Translations under genes and position numbers: made by a program
The notes under the pieces: generated by a model
Database searches by the model: none
What the model was told of the DNA's origin: nothing
The model's input: the letters and a program-made list of their open reading frames with translations, nothing else
In this document: in pieces, positions 10,707-22,482 of the stretch
Layout of the letters: each line of letters starts with the position of its first letter
Position numbering within the stretch: position 1 is the stretch's first letter
NCBI GenBank assembly: GCA_000827265.1
Contig: KN834761.1
Location: 260,556-324,555, forward strand
DNA length: 64,000 nucleotides
Source: Collybiopsis luxurians FD-317 M1
Lineage: Eukaryota; Basidiomycota; Agaricomycetes; Agaricales; Omphalotaceae
Direction: 5' to 3'

Positions 10707-12287
10707 ATGTCTCATTCTGTTCAAGACCAGATTCTGTTTTCGAATTGCCGGTCCAAAAATCACGGGCTCGTCGCAGATTCCTGCATAGTTGATATAGAGT
10801 ATCAGGAACTTCTGCAAAGGAATAGACTGAATCAGATTCCGGACGACTTTCAGGATCGCGCAAAGATGCTGGCCTTGATTGACGAAGCGAATAGGGATCT
10901 GGAACGTTATGATCGTGCCATATCAGAACTGGAGGAAGACCTGGAAAGATTGAAGAAGTCTCGAGATAGTACAGAATCCCAGACACCTCTGCAGAAGAAT
11001 AGGTCAGATCATATTCTGGCTACCACTCAGGATTGCGCACAGATGCAGGCCTTGACCGACGAAGCGGATGGGGAGCTGGAACGCTATGATCGTGCCGTAT
11101 CAGAGCTGGAGGAAGACCTGGCTAGGCTGAAGAAGTCTCGAGCTGACGTAGTTCAGAAGAGGATTGACGTTAGGAAATCTCTTCTCGCCCCCATTCGGAA
11201 ACTACCGCCAGAGATCCTGACTGAGATATTCAATGATGTCGCAGAACCAATCAGACTTGACGAATCAGTTCTCAGTTTCGGTGAGCGGAACAAGCAGCGG
11301 CGCGACCAGTCAGGGAAGCTTCTAAGCCCGGTTTTTTCTCTGACCTGGGTTTGCTTTTGGTGGAGAACACTTGTCATCTCCGAAACTCGGATGTGGTCTT
11401 CATTAAACATATCCGGTTGTAATCTTTCTCACACTACTCCTGAATTCGTCCAATTCATGCGAGAGTGTGTTCAAGTGCGCGCCGGGAATGCTCCAAGGAG
11501 GTTTGATATAGAACGTCCGTTCAGTAATAATGCTGCAAAACGTGTCGTTCCAGTGCTAGACGTTCTACTTGAATCCGCACAGCAATGGAAAGATATACGG
11601 TTTTGTCTTGGACATGACAAATCTCGAATGCTGGTATATATCACAGAAGCGCTGCGCGTTTCCGGTATATCGCAATGGCCTCTTCTTGAACGCTTCAATT
11701 GGGGAATCTTCGGTCTTTCCTACAGCTCTGGGATTGATTATCCATTCCTACAATGCCCTCGATTGCACCGGTTGGAACTGCCATATCTTTGTCGCACCGA
11801 TCCCATCGATACGAAACATCTCACTTTCCTCCAACTTGGAACATATGTAGGCGCTTCGCTATCGGAACTGCTCGCACGATGCCCTTCTCTGGACCAATTG
11901 AAGCTTCTGGATTTTGAGTTGGAATCCCAACACGAACTTGGGGTCCCACCGCAGGTGTGTCACCATGCTCGTCTCTCGCGTCTCGAAATTTTCTTGCATA
12001 GATTGACAAGGAATGAATCTGCATGTATATGGAAAGGGCTTTACCTTCCCGCTCTTACCTCCTTGGAAGCTTACACCGAATTCGGGGAGGGCGAACTTCC
12101 GCAGTTGGCCTCGATGCTGACTCGCTCTCGTTGTACCTTACGAAAATTATCTGCAAAGTGTGACATTACCTATTTCAAGAAGGAGGAGTGGGAGGCATTT
12201 TGTACCGAAATATCATCTGTCGGACAAGATGATTTTATTGATATCGATATAGAGGACCCGGAAGATCACTGGGAGTTCTATATTTGA
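10707..12287 (+). CDS. F-box protein with leucine-rich-repeat-like tail
   Basis: A single long exon encodes 526 residues. Residues about 39-145 form a coiled coil made of two tandem copies of a unit of about 50 residues; both contain LERYDRA followed by SELEEDL and LKKSR. The F-box core follows at about 161-178 (APIRKLPPEILTEIF). The remaining 350 residues have the irregular leucine pattern of agaricomycete F-box/LRR proteins (LLERFNWG, CPRLHRLELPYL, CPSLDQLKLLDF). F-box proteins recruit substrates to SCF ubiquitin ligases through Skp1; the target here is unknown. The ATG follows the probable 5' UTR intron directly. Such genes are numerous and fast-evolving in this fungal group. Confidence 0.85.
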   Translation: MSHSVQDQILFSNCRSKNHGLVADSCIVDIEYQELLQRNRLNQIPDDFQDRAKMLALIDEANRDLERYDRAISELEEDLERLKKSRDSTESQTPLQKNRSDHILATTQDCAQMQALTDEADGELERYDRAVSELEEDLARLKKSRADVVQKRIDVRKSLLAPIRKLPPEILTEIFNDVAEPIRLDESVLSFGERNKQRRDQSGKLLSPVFSLTWVCFWWRTLVISETRMWSSLNISGCNLSHTTPEFVQFMRECVQVRAGNAPRRFDIERPFSNNAAKRVVPVLDVLLESAQQWKDIRFCLGHDKSRMLVYITEALRVSGISQWPLLERFNWGIFGLSYSSGIDYPFLQCPRLHRLELPYLCRTDPIDTKHLTFLQLGTYVGASLSELLARCPSLDQLKLLDFELESQHELGVPPQVCHHARLSRLEIFLHRLTRNESACIWKGLYLPALTSLEAYTEFGEGELPQLASMLTRSRCTLRKLSAKCDITYFKKEEWEAFCTEISSVGQDDFIDIDIEDPEDHWEFYI

Positions 12288-12439
12288 TCCGGAAGAACGA
12301 GATCGTACTTGGACTGTTTTCTGTGCTCATTTCGGAGCTATTCGCTTCGAAAAACTTGTCGTACATCTTCGATAGTATATACAAAATCTGACTTCTCAGA
12401 ACTCTAATATTAAAGTCATGTAGAAAAAATTTAGGACCT
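12288..12439. other. Short spacer
   Basis: Downstream region of the F-box gene, AT-rich near 12370-12430. No element is recognised. Confidence 0.4.
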
Positions 12440-12915
12440 TTGACAATGAGTCCTCACCACTGCACGACTTGCGAAGAGTCCTTTGATACATCTCTGGCTT
12501 TCCGAATTGATCTCGAGCATCCCCTTACCATCTGGAAGAGCGTAACGAGTTTGGCGATGACACCGCCTACGCTACAGAACGTCAACCCTACCCCGACTCT
12601 TGGGAAAACCGAATCGCTGCCGAAATTATTACACATCGAGAAAACGTTGAAGGGGAATTCGTCGTTGAAGAGCAGGACGAATTTTCTTGGAGTCAGGTCA
12701 TGAAGAATATCCTGGATCTCAAGCAGCGTATCTCAAAACAACATTCCAATGCTTCCGCCCATGAAGCAAGCGTGTCGCATCTGTCTTTGCGTTCCGAAGA
12801 TGTTTGTTATGAGGCGTGGGCATCTATTTTGCTCTTCGTAAGTGCCTTTTATCTTTTCGTCAGTCTTGATCCTGGTTACTTCTCAATCCTTTATATCTCG
12901 GTATCAACAGCATAA
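12440..12915 (+). pseudogene. Broken partial copy of the C2H2/RING gene
   Basis: The sequence is colinear with exon 2 and intron 2 of the gene at 9067-9932, starting in the third zinc finger (HHCTTCEESF-type) and running through EERNEFGDD, YPDSWENR and the linker to the RING. It is broken. One base is missing just after the zinc finger, near 12520, and a net five bases are missing before the RING, near 12765. A RING cysteine is changed (MCVTRCGH becomes MFVMRRGH). The first exon is absent. The splice donor after FCSS and the intron that follows (GTAAGT at 12838 on) remain similar. No intact product is possible. Confidence 0.85.
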
Positions 12916-12988
12916 TTAGCTGTCGAACCAAACTAAGCTGACGTCATCCTGCACCTCCTTATCCCCAACCATCATCATCATAGCGGCC

Positions 12989-13270
12989 ATGGCCATGAAC
13001 CACAATGTGAATACCTACGTAGCAGTAACCCTAGCTCCCAATTCGCCTTTCCTCAGCATGCCTTCTTCCTTATCCTCACTCCATCCATCTCTAACGCATG
13101 TTGGTCAAGTGGGCCAATTGAACGACATTCAACTCGTCAGTGTGCCAAAGGAAGATTGGGGTAATATCGGTGAAGAGGTATTGCGGAAACTGAAAGGCTC
13201 TGATGGCGTGCAGGGCGTCAGTGTTCAGGAGTTGAAGCAGCGTGCGAAGAGGGGGGACGACGAGCTTTGA
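12989..13270 (+). CDS. Small hypothetical protein, 93 residues
   Basis: The single-exon ORF starts at a good context (GCCATGGCC). It is moderately hydrophilic, with VAVTLAPNSPFLSMPSSLSS near the start, a middle segment VGQLNDIQLVSVPKEDW, and a C-terminus ELKQRAKRGDDEL. It has no signal peptide or membrane segment. The even composition and alternating hydrophobic pattern look like a real protein, but I recognise no family. It could be an unannotated conserved fungal protein or a chance ORF. Confidence 0.45.
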   Translation: MAMNHNVNTYVAVTLAPNSPFLSMPSSLSSLHPSLTHVGQVGQLNDIQLVSVPKEDWGNIGEEVLRKLKGSDGVQGVSVQELKQRAKRGDDEL

Positions 13271-14133
13271 AGAGGAAGACGGATGGATTGACATTCGGGA
13301 ATTGTATGATACGTGGTTCGTTTATTCTTGAGTTTACTTTTATGGAATATTGGTATTTCTCTGACAGAAGTACTGTGTAGGTCGTAGACTTGTCCGATTT
13401 CAACGTGCATCTTGCATTCCAATAAACGAATCTTACGCATCTTCATCGACAGTATCTTTGGAATGAATCTCGCTTCGATGTCGGTATCATGATCAACTAC
13501 GTATATCTACGACACGTAACGACTAACATTGATTCTGCCCATGTTGCCCCACTTATCCTATTACGGAACTCTTCGGCGATTGTATCTGTACGGACATCTT
13601 GAACCTATCATCATGATCGAAGTTTCTCGGAAAGCTCTTATAAGTATCATTTCAACGCCAGCGTCAAAGCCAAAGGTACATGATCTTTTACATGTCCTTC
13701 TGTGTCATTCGCAAAGGTTTAAAAGTAATCAGTTGAATCTGACATATCAAACTTAACAGCTACTCTCACACCACCAAATTGGCGAAAAGAATCGTTAATG
13801 ATTTGCGCCATGACTAGCCAGAAATGAACGGGGTTTTTATCCCGATATGAAGATGTAAAAGGTGTAAAAGGTGTGTCCCAATCATAATTCCCGTGGCGAT
13901 ACAAATTACATTCCAAAGCCTCCAGTAAAATTACGCAAGTCAAACAATTACGCTAGAAGGTTTATCGATACTAAGTTTCAAGTTGAAAAAAAGAAAAAAA
14001 TGGACTGATGATTGAACGGTTTGTTTGACTGTCATTTTGCTGAACCGTCGAAGACCACCGAACATAATAATAATGATAATAGCAAACGGGGTCGTCAAGC
14101 CAGCGATTCCCTGCGATCCCATGTTGATCAATT
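13271..14133. other. Intergenic, convergent gene ends
   Basis: Only short ORFs without motifs. A small tandem GTAAAAGGT repeat lies near 13857-13873. No gene is supported. Confidence 0.5.
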
Positions 14134-15209
14134 TTATAGCCCCAGGACACCTCCCTGGCCTAAGTTACCGTCGTTCAAAGTGGCGGAGAGGGTCGACGTA
14201 TCACCTTTTAATCTCCTAAACTGCGCTGCGGAACATGACCTGGGGTCTGTACCGTTCGGGCTGTCAGCCACGACCGTGACGCTCTTGGTGGTAGGATCGA
14301 TTTTCGCGATCTCACTGGAGCCTATAACGGCTTGCAAAACGTTTCCGCTTAAATCAAAGGTAAAGTCATCTGCAAGTATTCCGGTCGCGATGACCTCGGG
14401 GGAATCAGTGGGGGTGCCTTTGAAGGTGATTGGCATGCGGGCGAGAATGGTGTGTCTCGTCAGTCCTGCATTGATCGATTTCGAAGTAGTTTAACCAACC
14501 TGTGCGGTGTTTAGAGAAGTACACGTAGAGTTGGCCATTGGATTCTCGAAACGTATGGACTCCGTTTACTCCAAGAAGTGTGGTGAATGGAGGTCCAGGA
14601 ACGGTCAAGGAATTGTTAGTGGCGACATAGTGGAGCCCGTGTTGATGTTTAAGATGGAGATTGATCCCGCGAAAGGATCCGTTACATACACCAATCCCTG
14701 AGCCGCATTCAACAGACCCATTCCGTTTAACAGCTGCCCGTCGGGAAAGGTAGCAATCTGAATAACCGCCGCAGTCCCCTTTTTGTTGAACTGCGGCGTG
14801 TCGACGCGGAATGCTGTCCAAGACCTAACGACGGAAGTGAGGGTGACGGAAGAAGCATTGCCAGCGAGGACGTAAAATTGGTCCGGTTGAACTTCGGTGA
14901 TTCCAAAGAGACCTTCAAAACCGGTAAAATGCCGCAGGATTTGAGGTAACCTGAAATAAATCCGCAGCAGAGATGATTGTGGCGAGGATCTCTCCCGAAG
15001 CGCGGAGTGCAAGGCTCTCCATAACCGTACCATTTGAAAAGGTGTGTTTAGGATTCAAATATGAGAGTCGCCGTGATTCAAAAGATTAGCGAGTTAACTT
15101 GGCTTTTCTAGGACCCACACTGCCAACATGCCGCGTTTATAGGTACATACCTGCAGTATGCGCCTGTAACGCTGCTGAGGATGGTGATTAACCGAAAAGA
15201 GAGCCGCAT
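14134..15209 (-). pseudogene. Decayed secreted SMP-30/gluconolactonase-like beta-propeller gene
   Basis: The minus strand starts with a clear signal peptide (MRLSFRLITILSSVTG) at 15209. It continues with the conserved order of a secreted fungal SMP-30-like propeller: FSNGTVMESLALRASGEILA, GFEGLFGITEV, LLNGMGLLNAA, LLGVNGVHTF, ADDFTFDLSGNVLQAV and a GGVLGL end at 14134. These pieces lie in different frames. One break is near 14935, before GFEGLFG, and another near 14640, between NINTG and LHYVATN. The acceptor after the first exon also cannot be placed without a stop. A 34-base GT-AG interval near 14462-14495 is shorter than usual for an intron. At least two one-base breaks make a pseudogene likely; assembly error is the alternative. 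Confidence 0.7.
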
Positions 15210-16609
15210 GACGACGATGGGGAGCCTAAAAAATCAAGGTGCGCGGGAAGAAAAGAAGAAAGGTGATATTCGCTCATTTATTCTTAGATACCTTGCTTTT
15301 CATGATATTCTTCTGTCGGATAGCGCTTTCGTCCAATTTTAAAGGTCTTGGCAGATGTTCCCGAGCTTCCAGAGTCAGTTAGAGTACAGTACTTGGCATC
15401 CTATAGCCGCCACCGACACATTGCGGAGGTGCTTGGAAATCAGTTTTTAACAACGCTACAGAACGATTTCAACTCTCTATTGCGAGCTTTGACCGACAAG
15501 CTACCCATATAATGCATCTGTCACACCAGGCTCTCCCCTAATTTCTTCAGTTCGGAAACTTCCGGACGTCTATTATTCCGACTCCCGAAAGACTCATGGA
15601 GACATGTAATGGAGTTTGGGAGCTTCTGTCCGGAAAATTCAAGGCGATATATCCGGTATTTTTGGGGATGATTACTCGAAACACTACCTGCTTACAATTA
15701 GAGAACGGTCGGAGTTAGGACATTCAAAGTCTCATATCCAAATCTATAGTTGGGCTCTATTTTTTTTTTTTGCTCGCGGCTCAATTTTGTATTAAGTTAT
15801 GAGCCATATTCACGGTTCCTACTGTATGCCACTTAGTCTTCACTACTTCCCAGACAGTCACCTCTGCATCTCTGTGCACCATAAGTAGTAAATCTCTACT
15901 GTGTAATACCATTATGGTGAACTGGTCATTCTGGGTTCGGACGTTGGCCGGTATAATGTATATCCTATCCTATCCATCTCAACAAGTCCCCATTCTCAAT
16001 AGTATGTCAGACCTCGCGCTCCTTGATGGTACCGCCCAGCTTAACGCCACCGTCATAAGGACACCAGTGGGCATGGAATCATAAAGCCAAAATTGTAGGT
16101 ATCTGGAAATGATGACTTTTCTCTAAAACACTTAGAAGAGGGAGAGTAAGTATGTCAGGAGATCCTTGTTTCAGAACAAATAGGATAGGTAGTATTATAT
16201 GGAATAGAGAACGCTAAGTAAGATTGTTCGGGCTCGGGAATAATTGTCTTTATGGTATTTGAAATTTTTGAATATATGCGGAGTAAGCGGAGTACTTGCC
16301 GTGTATAGCAACCAGGTAAAAACTAGTTAAAGTTGAAACCCAAATCCCAACCTACATGTAACAATGATTTTTTTCTTGCCCTATGCGACTCCATGGAGTT
16401 GGATTTTTTCTGGATTATTCTACATTTCAACCCCAAAAATTCTCCGAAGCTCCGTTTCTTCCCCTCCCTCTAGCCTTGATCGGTCAAATGCTGCTTTTGA
16501 GTTTTAAATACCTGCTACCCCGAATTCGGGATTAAGAATCAAACAAGGCTATATGCTTTAACAGGAGCAAATTAACGTGGCCAACGATTGTAGAGATTCT
16601 ACAGCTATT
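15210..16609. other. Intergenic, no gene recognised
   Basis: A T-run lies near 15761-15771. ORFs are short and without motifs. Nothing else recognised. Confidence 0.5.
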
Positions 16610-16611
16610 CA

Positions 16612-16830
16612 TGAATTTGTAGCATTGTTTTCAAAAAACGCGCCTTAATGATTGTATTTACCTACAAACAAACCACTAATTCATTGCTCCACGAGAATGC
16701 CGTCAAATGTACGGTTGTCCTGGCATCAATGGAGCTTGGATGGAGCAATGAATTGATAGTTTGTTTGTAGGTAAACACGATCACTAAGGCGCATTTTTTC
16801 AAAACAATGCTACAAACTCGTGAATAGCTG
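16612..16830. mobile_element. Foldback MITE with TA flanks
   Basis: An imperfect inverted repeat of roughly 80-90 bases per arm (16612-16690 and 16742-16830) surrounds a loop of about 50 bases. The left end is CAGCTATTCATGAATTTGTA; the right end is its near-complement, finishing TGAATAGCTG. Both ends are bordered by TA (16610-16611 and 16831-16832). A TA target duplication and a CAG terminus are typical of Tc1/mariner-type elements. It has no coding capacity, so it is a non-autonomous foldback element that would depend on a transposase elsewhere. Confidence 0.8.
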
Positions 16831-16832
16831 TA

Positions 16833-19254
16833 ATCCCCGGCAGCAGTACCGTATCACCTTATAGCAGAGTTTCCAGAATCTGAGGCACAATTAAGCAAGC
16901 GTGAAATCAATCCTGGAGGGAAAATTCTGCGTATCTTTGGCCGGTTCCAGAGGCTGCTTATCAGTCCTAGAGCTGATATGCAAAAAGATGTAATTTGATT
17001 GTTCTAGAGAAGACTATAGGAAGTGGGTGTATGCGGGCCAATTCTCCGGCTAGATGTTACGAGAACTGCGGTTATGATTGATATGTATGGACCAGATAGC
17101 AGCTGAAGAGAAGGAATGCTGAGATTTTAAACTCCCCAGCACGATGAGATAATCTCCTGTAAGCAGACAGACGTTGTACCATAACGATATGATGCATGTA
17201 CAGGTACATACTGATACACCTCTATCTGGCATAAATGCGGTTCGAAAAAATACCAGTTTGCACAAGTAAAATTTCGCGAGGCATCAATATTGGGAAGAAC
17301 GAAGTCTTAGTATGCGACGGTTTATGATTTCTCGAAGGGCGAGTTGAATTGTTCTTGCAGCATCTCGCCGTCATGACATTAGGTGCCGACTCATCACACT
17401 AGCGACCAAGAGCCTTGAAAGCTACAGCGAAAAATGGGAATGGCTCATGTTTACGGTTGTCGCGCTTCTCCGTGGCAGATATATTGAACGTTTTCGGGAC
17501 GATGGTGTATTACCTGATCATTCGACCTTACAAAAGGTATGCAAGTCGCGTCAACTTAGTATCAATAACTCGGCATATATGTAATACTGCCGTCCCCTTG
17601 GAATGGTTGATCTCATGGTCGAGAGGTACATTTTCAAACAAATCCAATGTCATTACACTAAATGCTGTTAGAAACTGGGATTGTGACCAAGCCGGTTCTT
17701 CAGATGGTTTTGTGGGATGGCTGGCACTAACGCTGAAACAATCAGCCTCTTGGAATCCTGCTCTATCATAAATGTGAGTTCTCTACATGAAGGACATCTG
17801 GCCATCTTTACGCCAGATATTCATCTGTGTAATACAATGCGCTGCCAAAGACCTGTCAGCCTTATTTTTGTACCACTCCCGAGGTTTTCCTGGCTGCCCT
17901 TCGACAGATCGCTGGCTACATAGCTCTTTTGACGTTGATTCCAAAAGGAACCGACGCAGATCATTGCTGATTTGATTCCCATCAAATCATCTGTTTCGAA
18001 CATAATGTTGGCCAAGGTCCGATCCCTGGTGGAACTAAAATAGCTGATTACCTTAATTGTTCCTCCATAGCCTCAATTTACGAGCAGATCTGCGACAGCC
18101 TCTGTCATCTTCACTAGAGGTCTCTTTAAGATCAATCAACGGTGTAAGTTCAGGTACTACTTCTAACGACTGCCATTAATCACGCTTCCGGACTCACTTC
18201 AGAATTGCACCATACCCATGCAAGTAAAACCACCGAGACTAATCAACATTCTGTGCTCCACAAGTTGACGTCGTAGCCGCCGGTGATCTTTGGCCGCTGA
18301 ACAGAGCGGTTCTAGAAATGAATACACAGAAAGCGACATTGGGTGTATCGGGACTGCCATGTCATAAGTTAACTACACATTCTTTATAGAAAAAAGGACT
18401 TGCGTCTTTGAGAGATATTCTACCTGTATATGTAAATACCCTCATGAAAAGACTACTCATTACTTGGCGCGTCGTGACGCGTGAGCTTGAGCAGACATCA
18501 CCCCACGAAAAACGCGTGGTATGCCAAGCCAAGGCTGCCGAGTAGGGAGCGCTTCGTTGATTGCTGAACTTTGACTCGTCCTCTCATCGGTGCGAGAAAT
18601 TTGAATCCTCATGGTCACTTTCGAAGCGGCATTTCCCTGGACATCGACTCGAAACCGTTCAAATTCGGCACGGTGCACAAACTCGAATGAACTCAAACAT
18701 TGCGTTCGACTGATGCCTTCAAATTGGAAGTTTGCACCGTGTTGGAATCTCCCTGATGTGAATGCCACAACACAGGGTTGGTATTTCTGTGATCCATATT
18801 CAGAAAATCTGTGGACAAGTAGCTCTCATGTCATTCTGCGACTCGGACGACAAAGGTAGCGTGCCTGTCTACCCGTCGACTCAAAGGCTACAAACTGGCG
18901 GCTGGAACTCAGCAAATCTCTATCTGTACTGTAGACGCTGTTCTACAAGTCATATGCCAGCGCTCATTAAAAGTTTGAGCTGACAATCGCTGCCAACATC
19001 CTATGCAGACTCTAGAGAGATGAAAAGGCTGGTTATGGTCAATCCGTATACGAGGCCTCGGAAAGAATGAGCGGCCTAATTTTAGAGTGCTCACTGCTAT
19101 ACCCAATTCACTGCCTCTACTATAGGGTGCGCTCACTCAGACAGTCAGCGCTAATTGATCTCGTCATCACGGTAGCTGATCACGGTTGCTGTCTGTCGCC
19201 TCTTTTTCTCTCTCTATCACCTTCCCTGCACGCATACTATTCTAATCGTAACAG
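16833..19254. other. Gene-poor stretch with only short unassigned ORFs
   Basis: ORFs at 17415-17771 (+), 17717-17923 (+) and 18460-18768 (-) have no recognisable motifs and no supporting splice structure. I cannot assign any gene. Pyrimidine-rich sequence at 19190-19250 is the likely promoter and leader of the C2 gene at 19255. Confidence 0.45.
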
Positions 19255-20901
19255 ATGTCGGGCGCTTCTACGAACCCCATCAGCTTGACTGGCATGGTTG
19301 AAAAGGTCTCCGACGTCGTGCACAAAGCGAAGTCTCACATGCACGAAAACGCCCATGATCTGGCGAAAGTAACTAAACGAAAAGAGGATGAAAAGCTGAA
19401 CGGACCTTGCGTAGACTTGGAGATTAAGGTGTGTAATTGATTTGACTAGTAGTGGAGTAAATTCATTGAGCTTTTCCTGTAGTTTCTTAGCGCTGAGGGG
19501 CTGCCCAAGATGGATGTCGTAGGCTCGGCAGATCCGTATTTTGTCGCCAAAATTGATGATCGGGTTTCTATGGTGTCCGTATTTGTTGAGCGCTCTTTAA
19601 ATCATACTAAAAATTATCTAGGTCAACGGTGAAGACGAAATCGGTCAATCCCGAGTGGAACGAATTATGGAGAGTGAAGAACGTACCGATAACTTCGGAG
19701 TTGTCGGTGCAGGTTCTCGATAAAGATCCTGACACGATTCATGATGACCGCATTGGTAAATTCAAGACAAATATTGAAGCGGGAGCGAAGGAACTTGATA
19801 TTGAAGGTCCACTGTTTCGAAGGAATAGAGGAGTGTTTCGGCTACAGGTACGCTTCCACGCTAGTATTTGTCCCGCTGGAGTTAATTTTTTGAGATACAT
19901 AGATAGACTCAGTCCCTTCTGCCGATCCCGCAGAGCCTAAATATCTTTTCGATGGTCCCATTCGTTACTCCCGACACTTTTCTCCCACCGTCGGGCGGCT
20001 CACAAATCTCGATGATGCTCGTCTCTACTCCACCTGGAAAATGTATCTTGTCGGAGTTCCCGTCTACTTTGGAGATGTATATCAACATTGGAACGTCAAC
20101 TACAAAGCTGCCCAAAGCATATTCGGATCAGGGCCCACATCACTCGCAATTCGAGCTGGTATTCATGCCGGTCATAAAATGTTGTATGCAAGAAGTACTT
20201 CGAACGGCTTTGGAGTTATCCAATCCGGAGCGGACGTGATGAAGCTGTTTGAAGGAGGGAACCTCAACCCCAAGGGGATTGTAGGAAGCGAAGAAGAATA
20301 TCTTTCTCAAGATGACCGAGAGCGATATCAGAGCGCAGACGAAGTTCGGGCTTCTACCCCAGAAAGTCCTTACGTTCATCGAATCAAGCCGGCTGTGTAC
20401 ACCTACATCATCTCGGCCGAAGACGATTCACTCCGTTTCTCTGAGACTGGAGCAGCCTTCTTCGTAGATTTTGCCTCCAAGCATGCCCTCCATGCGAACT
20501 GCTGCGAACGAGTTCGTTACTCTGGTGAATTTCATCTTCGACCTCTGGCAAAGGATGGCTCCTGGGTCGGATGGAGTGGTTTTAATGACGCTACGCCTGA
20601 CGATTCAGTTGATTGGGAAGTGCTTATTGACAATAATTCGGGCACATACTCCCCAGACAAAGCAGTGCTTCCTACTCTTAGAGCGCTCATTGACCACAAT
20701 TTCCCTGGACTGTCTGTCCAAGCGCTCGATCGGGAGGATGAGGAGCTGAAGAAAAGTGTGGAGGAATGTAGAGACTATGGTCTGAAGCACAGAGGCGTAA
20801 AGGTAGAGCATTTGCAACCCCATCTGCAGGAGGGTCATCAATCGCTCTTCGAGCGCGTGGGTCTGCAAAAGCTTCAGGCGAAAGCTGTGGCAGAATCATG
20901 A
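19255..20901 (+). CDS. C2-domain protein, fungal family
   Basis: Exons 19255-19428, 19483-19574, 19622-19847 and 19903-20901 join in frame to 496 residues. A C2 domain occupies about residues 55-165: LEIKFLSAEGLPKMDVVGSA, then DPYFVAKIDD, SVNPEWNELW and VLDKDPDTIHDDRIGKF. The Asp residues in DPYF and DKDPD are the expected calcium ligands. The 330-residue remainder is a conserved-looking globular region (RYSRHFSPTVGRLTN, ETGAAFFVDFASKHALHANC, RYSGEFHLRP, WEVLIDNNSGTY) found, to my knowledge, in uncharacterised fungal C2 proteins. A calcium-dependent membrane-binding role is inferred from the C2 domain; the second domain's function is unknown. No transmembrane segment is seen. Confidence 0.85.
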
Positions 20902-22482
20902 GCTACTTCCTAGTAGTTCTCTGATTATCCCGTTCTGTAACTTATGGGTGATCGATGATAAATTTTCCTGTTTCTGTCTGTCCTGCCTCGGCGCTGGTGT
21001 ACTTGTGCTTGTGTGTACTTGTAATTTATTGAATACCCGGAAGCAATCGGCCCGGTTATAACTGGCAATATTGCGATGAACAGCTTTGACGTCCGAGGCC
21101 GGTTGCTTACTTCAAAATGCGCATAACGCGAATTCCTTCCTCACCTCGTAGTATCTGAATAATTCTTTCACATGAAAGGAAGCGGGAAGTTTGCCTAGCC
21201 GCAATCATTGTCTCAATATCCCGCGGTGGACTATCTGGAAGCTGTTCGACTTCCCGTTTGTATCTCTACTTGAAAGACTTTCGTTGGAGCAGATGGTGAC
21301 TTTGGATAGGGCAGATGGTGAGTACCTTTTAGTGCGGAGTTGTCGGTGCTCTATCTTTGACATTCCATGCGTCGGTCTATCGGGAAGGATTGAAGGGATG
21401 TATAGATAGATTATTGCCAACTGTAGCGCCGGGATTGGCTACCCCGTTAGAGTGGCTGCGCATAAAAAAGACTATTTGATAAGAACTAGCCTGGGAGATG
21501 ACTCACTGTTTGGCATATGGATTTTTCAGTGTCACTCTAGAAGGTTGTGGATCTGATAGTTCCTTTCTTGGTAATTTTACATCAGTGTATCACTTGTGTA
21601 TGAGTTCTATGTTTTAGCGGTGCTTTGGAGCAGTTTATGAACGCGAAATGTTTGCTAATTGGTGGCTCATAAATCACATCGGAGCAAAGACACGGCAAGC
21701 GGTGTGCTCGAATTGTAAGATTTCTCCGGATACCTATATGTTTAACCAAACCTTTGAGTTCAACGCTAACTACCCCCCATAGAACTACTGCCGGATCTCA
21801 GTTGAGTAGCTATAAGAATAGTGAGACTTTTGCACCTAAACTGGCCACATGAAAGCATCTAGAATTCAGGGTCACATGCATTTCAACTTGTCGAAGTATA
21901 AGCGGGTCTAAAACACTCCGCATCATTTCTATTCTTGTTGGCAACTAAACGAACTTGAGGACAACCTTAAATCTTACCGCTCCTAGCCAAGAATATGTAT
22001 AGCGTCGTAGTATCTCAGTTTGCGAAGGCAGATTGTCAACAGTTTAGGACTCATTTTTGTATAGCACCCAGGTCCGTGGCTGCCAGCCTAATCGGGGTTT
22101 TTAAACAATATTTTATGGCTATGTGGTTCGCCGCTTACCCTGAATGTAACTCATGTTTTACTCACGTCGCGCATGGTCTGACCGTATCTCCTTTGTGAGC
22201 ACCCGAGAATAGCTGTCAACACTGGGCAATGCAAAAAAATCTGTCCTTGTTTTGATTATCCGGTCCTTGCTAGGAGGTTTAGTGACTCTCCTTACCCACC
22301 ATCAATCTTGTTCAAACGTTCAAGAGATGACTTCCGTCATTAAGCTTTTCGGTCTTTTATGATGACACCGGATACGCCAGCCTCTTAAATGGGCCAACCA
22401 AGTATCCATACGCCTCCAAGTAAGTCTACCAATTTCCCAAGTTTTCAGCACCAATCAACCGCTCAGCATCAGAAAATTCAAG
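20902..22482. other. Intergenic, no gene recognised
   Basis: ORFs are short and motif-free. No repeats of note. Confidence 0.5.

Noticed and set aside
17415..17771. 118-residue ORF as a gene
   Set aside because: No motif, no supporting splice pattern and a composition typical of chance ORFs.
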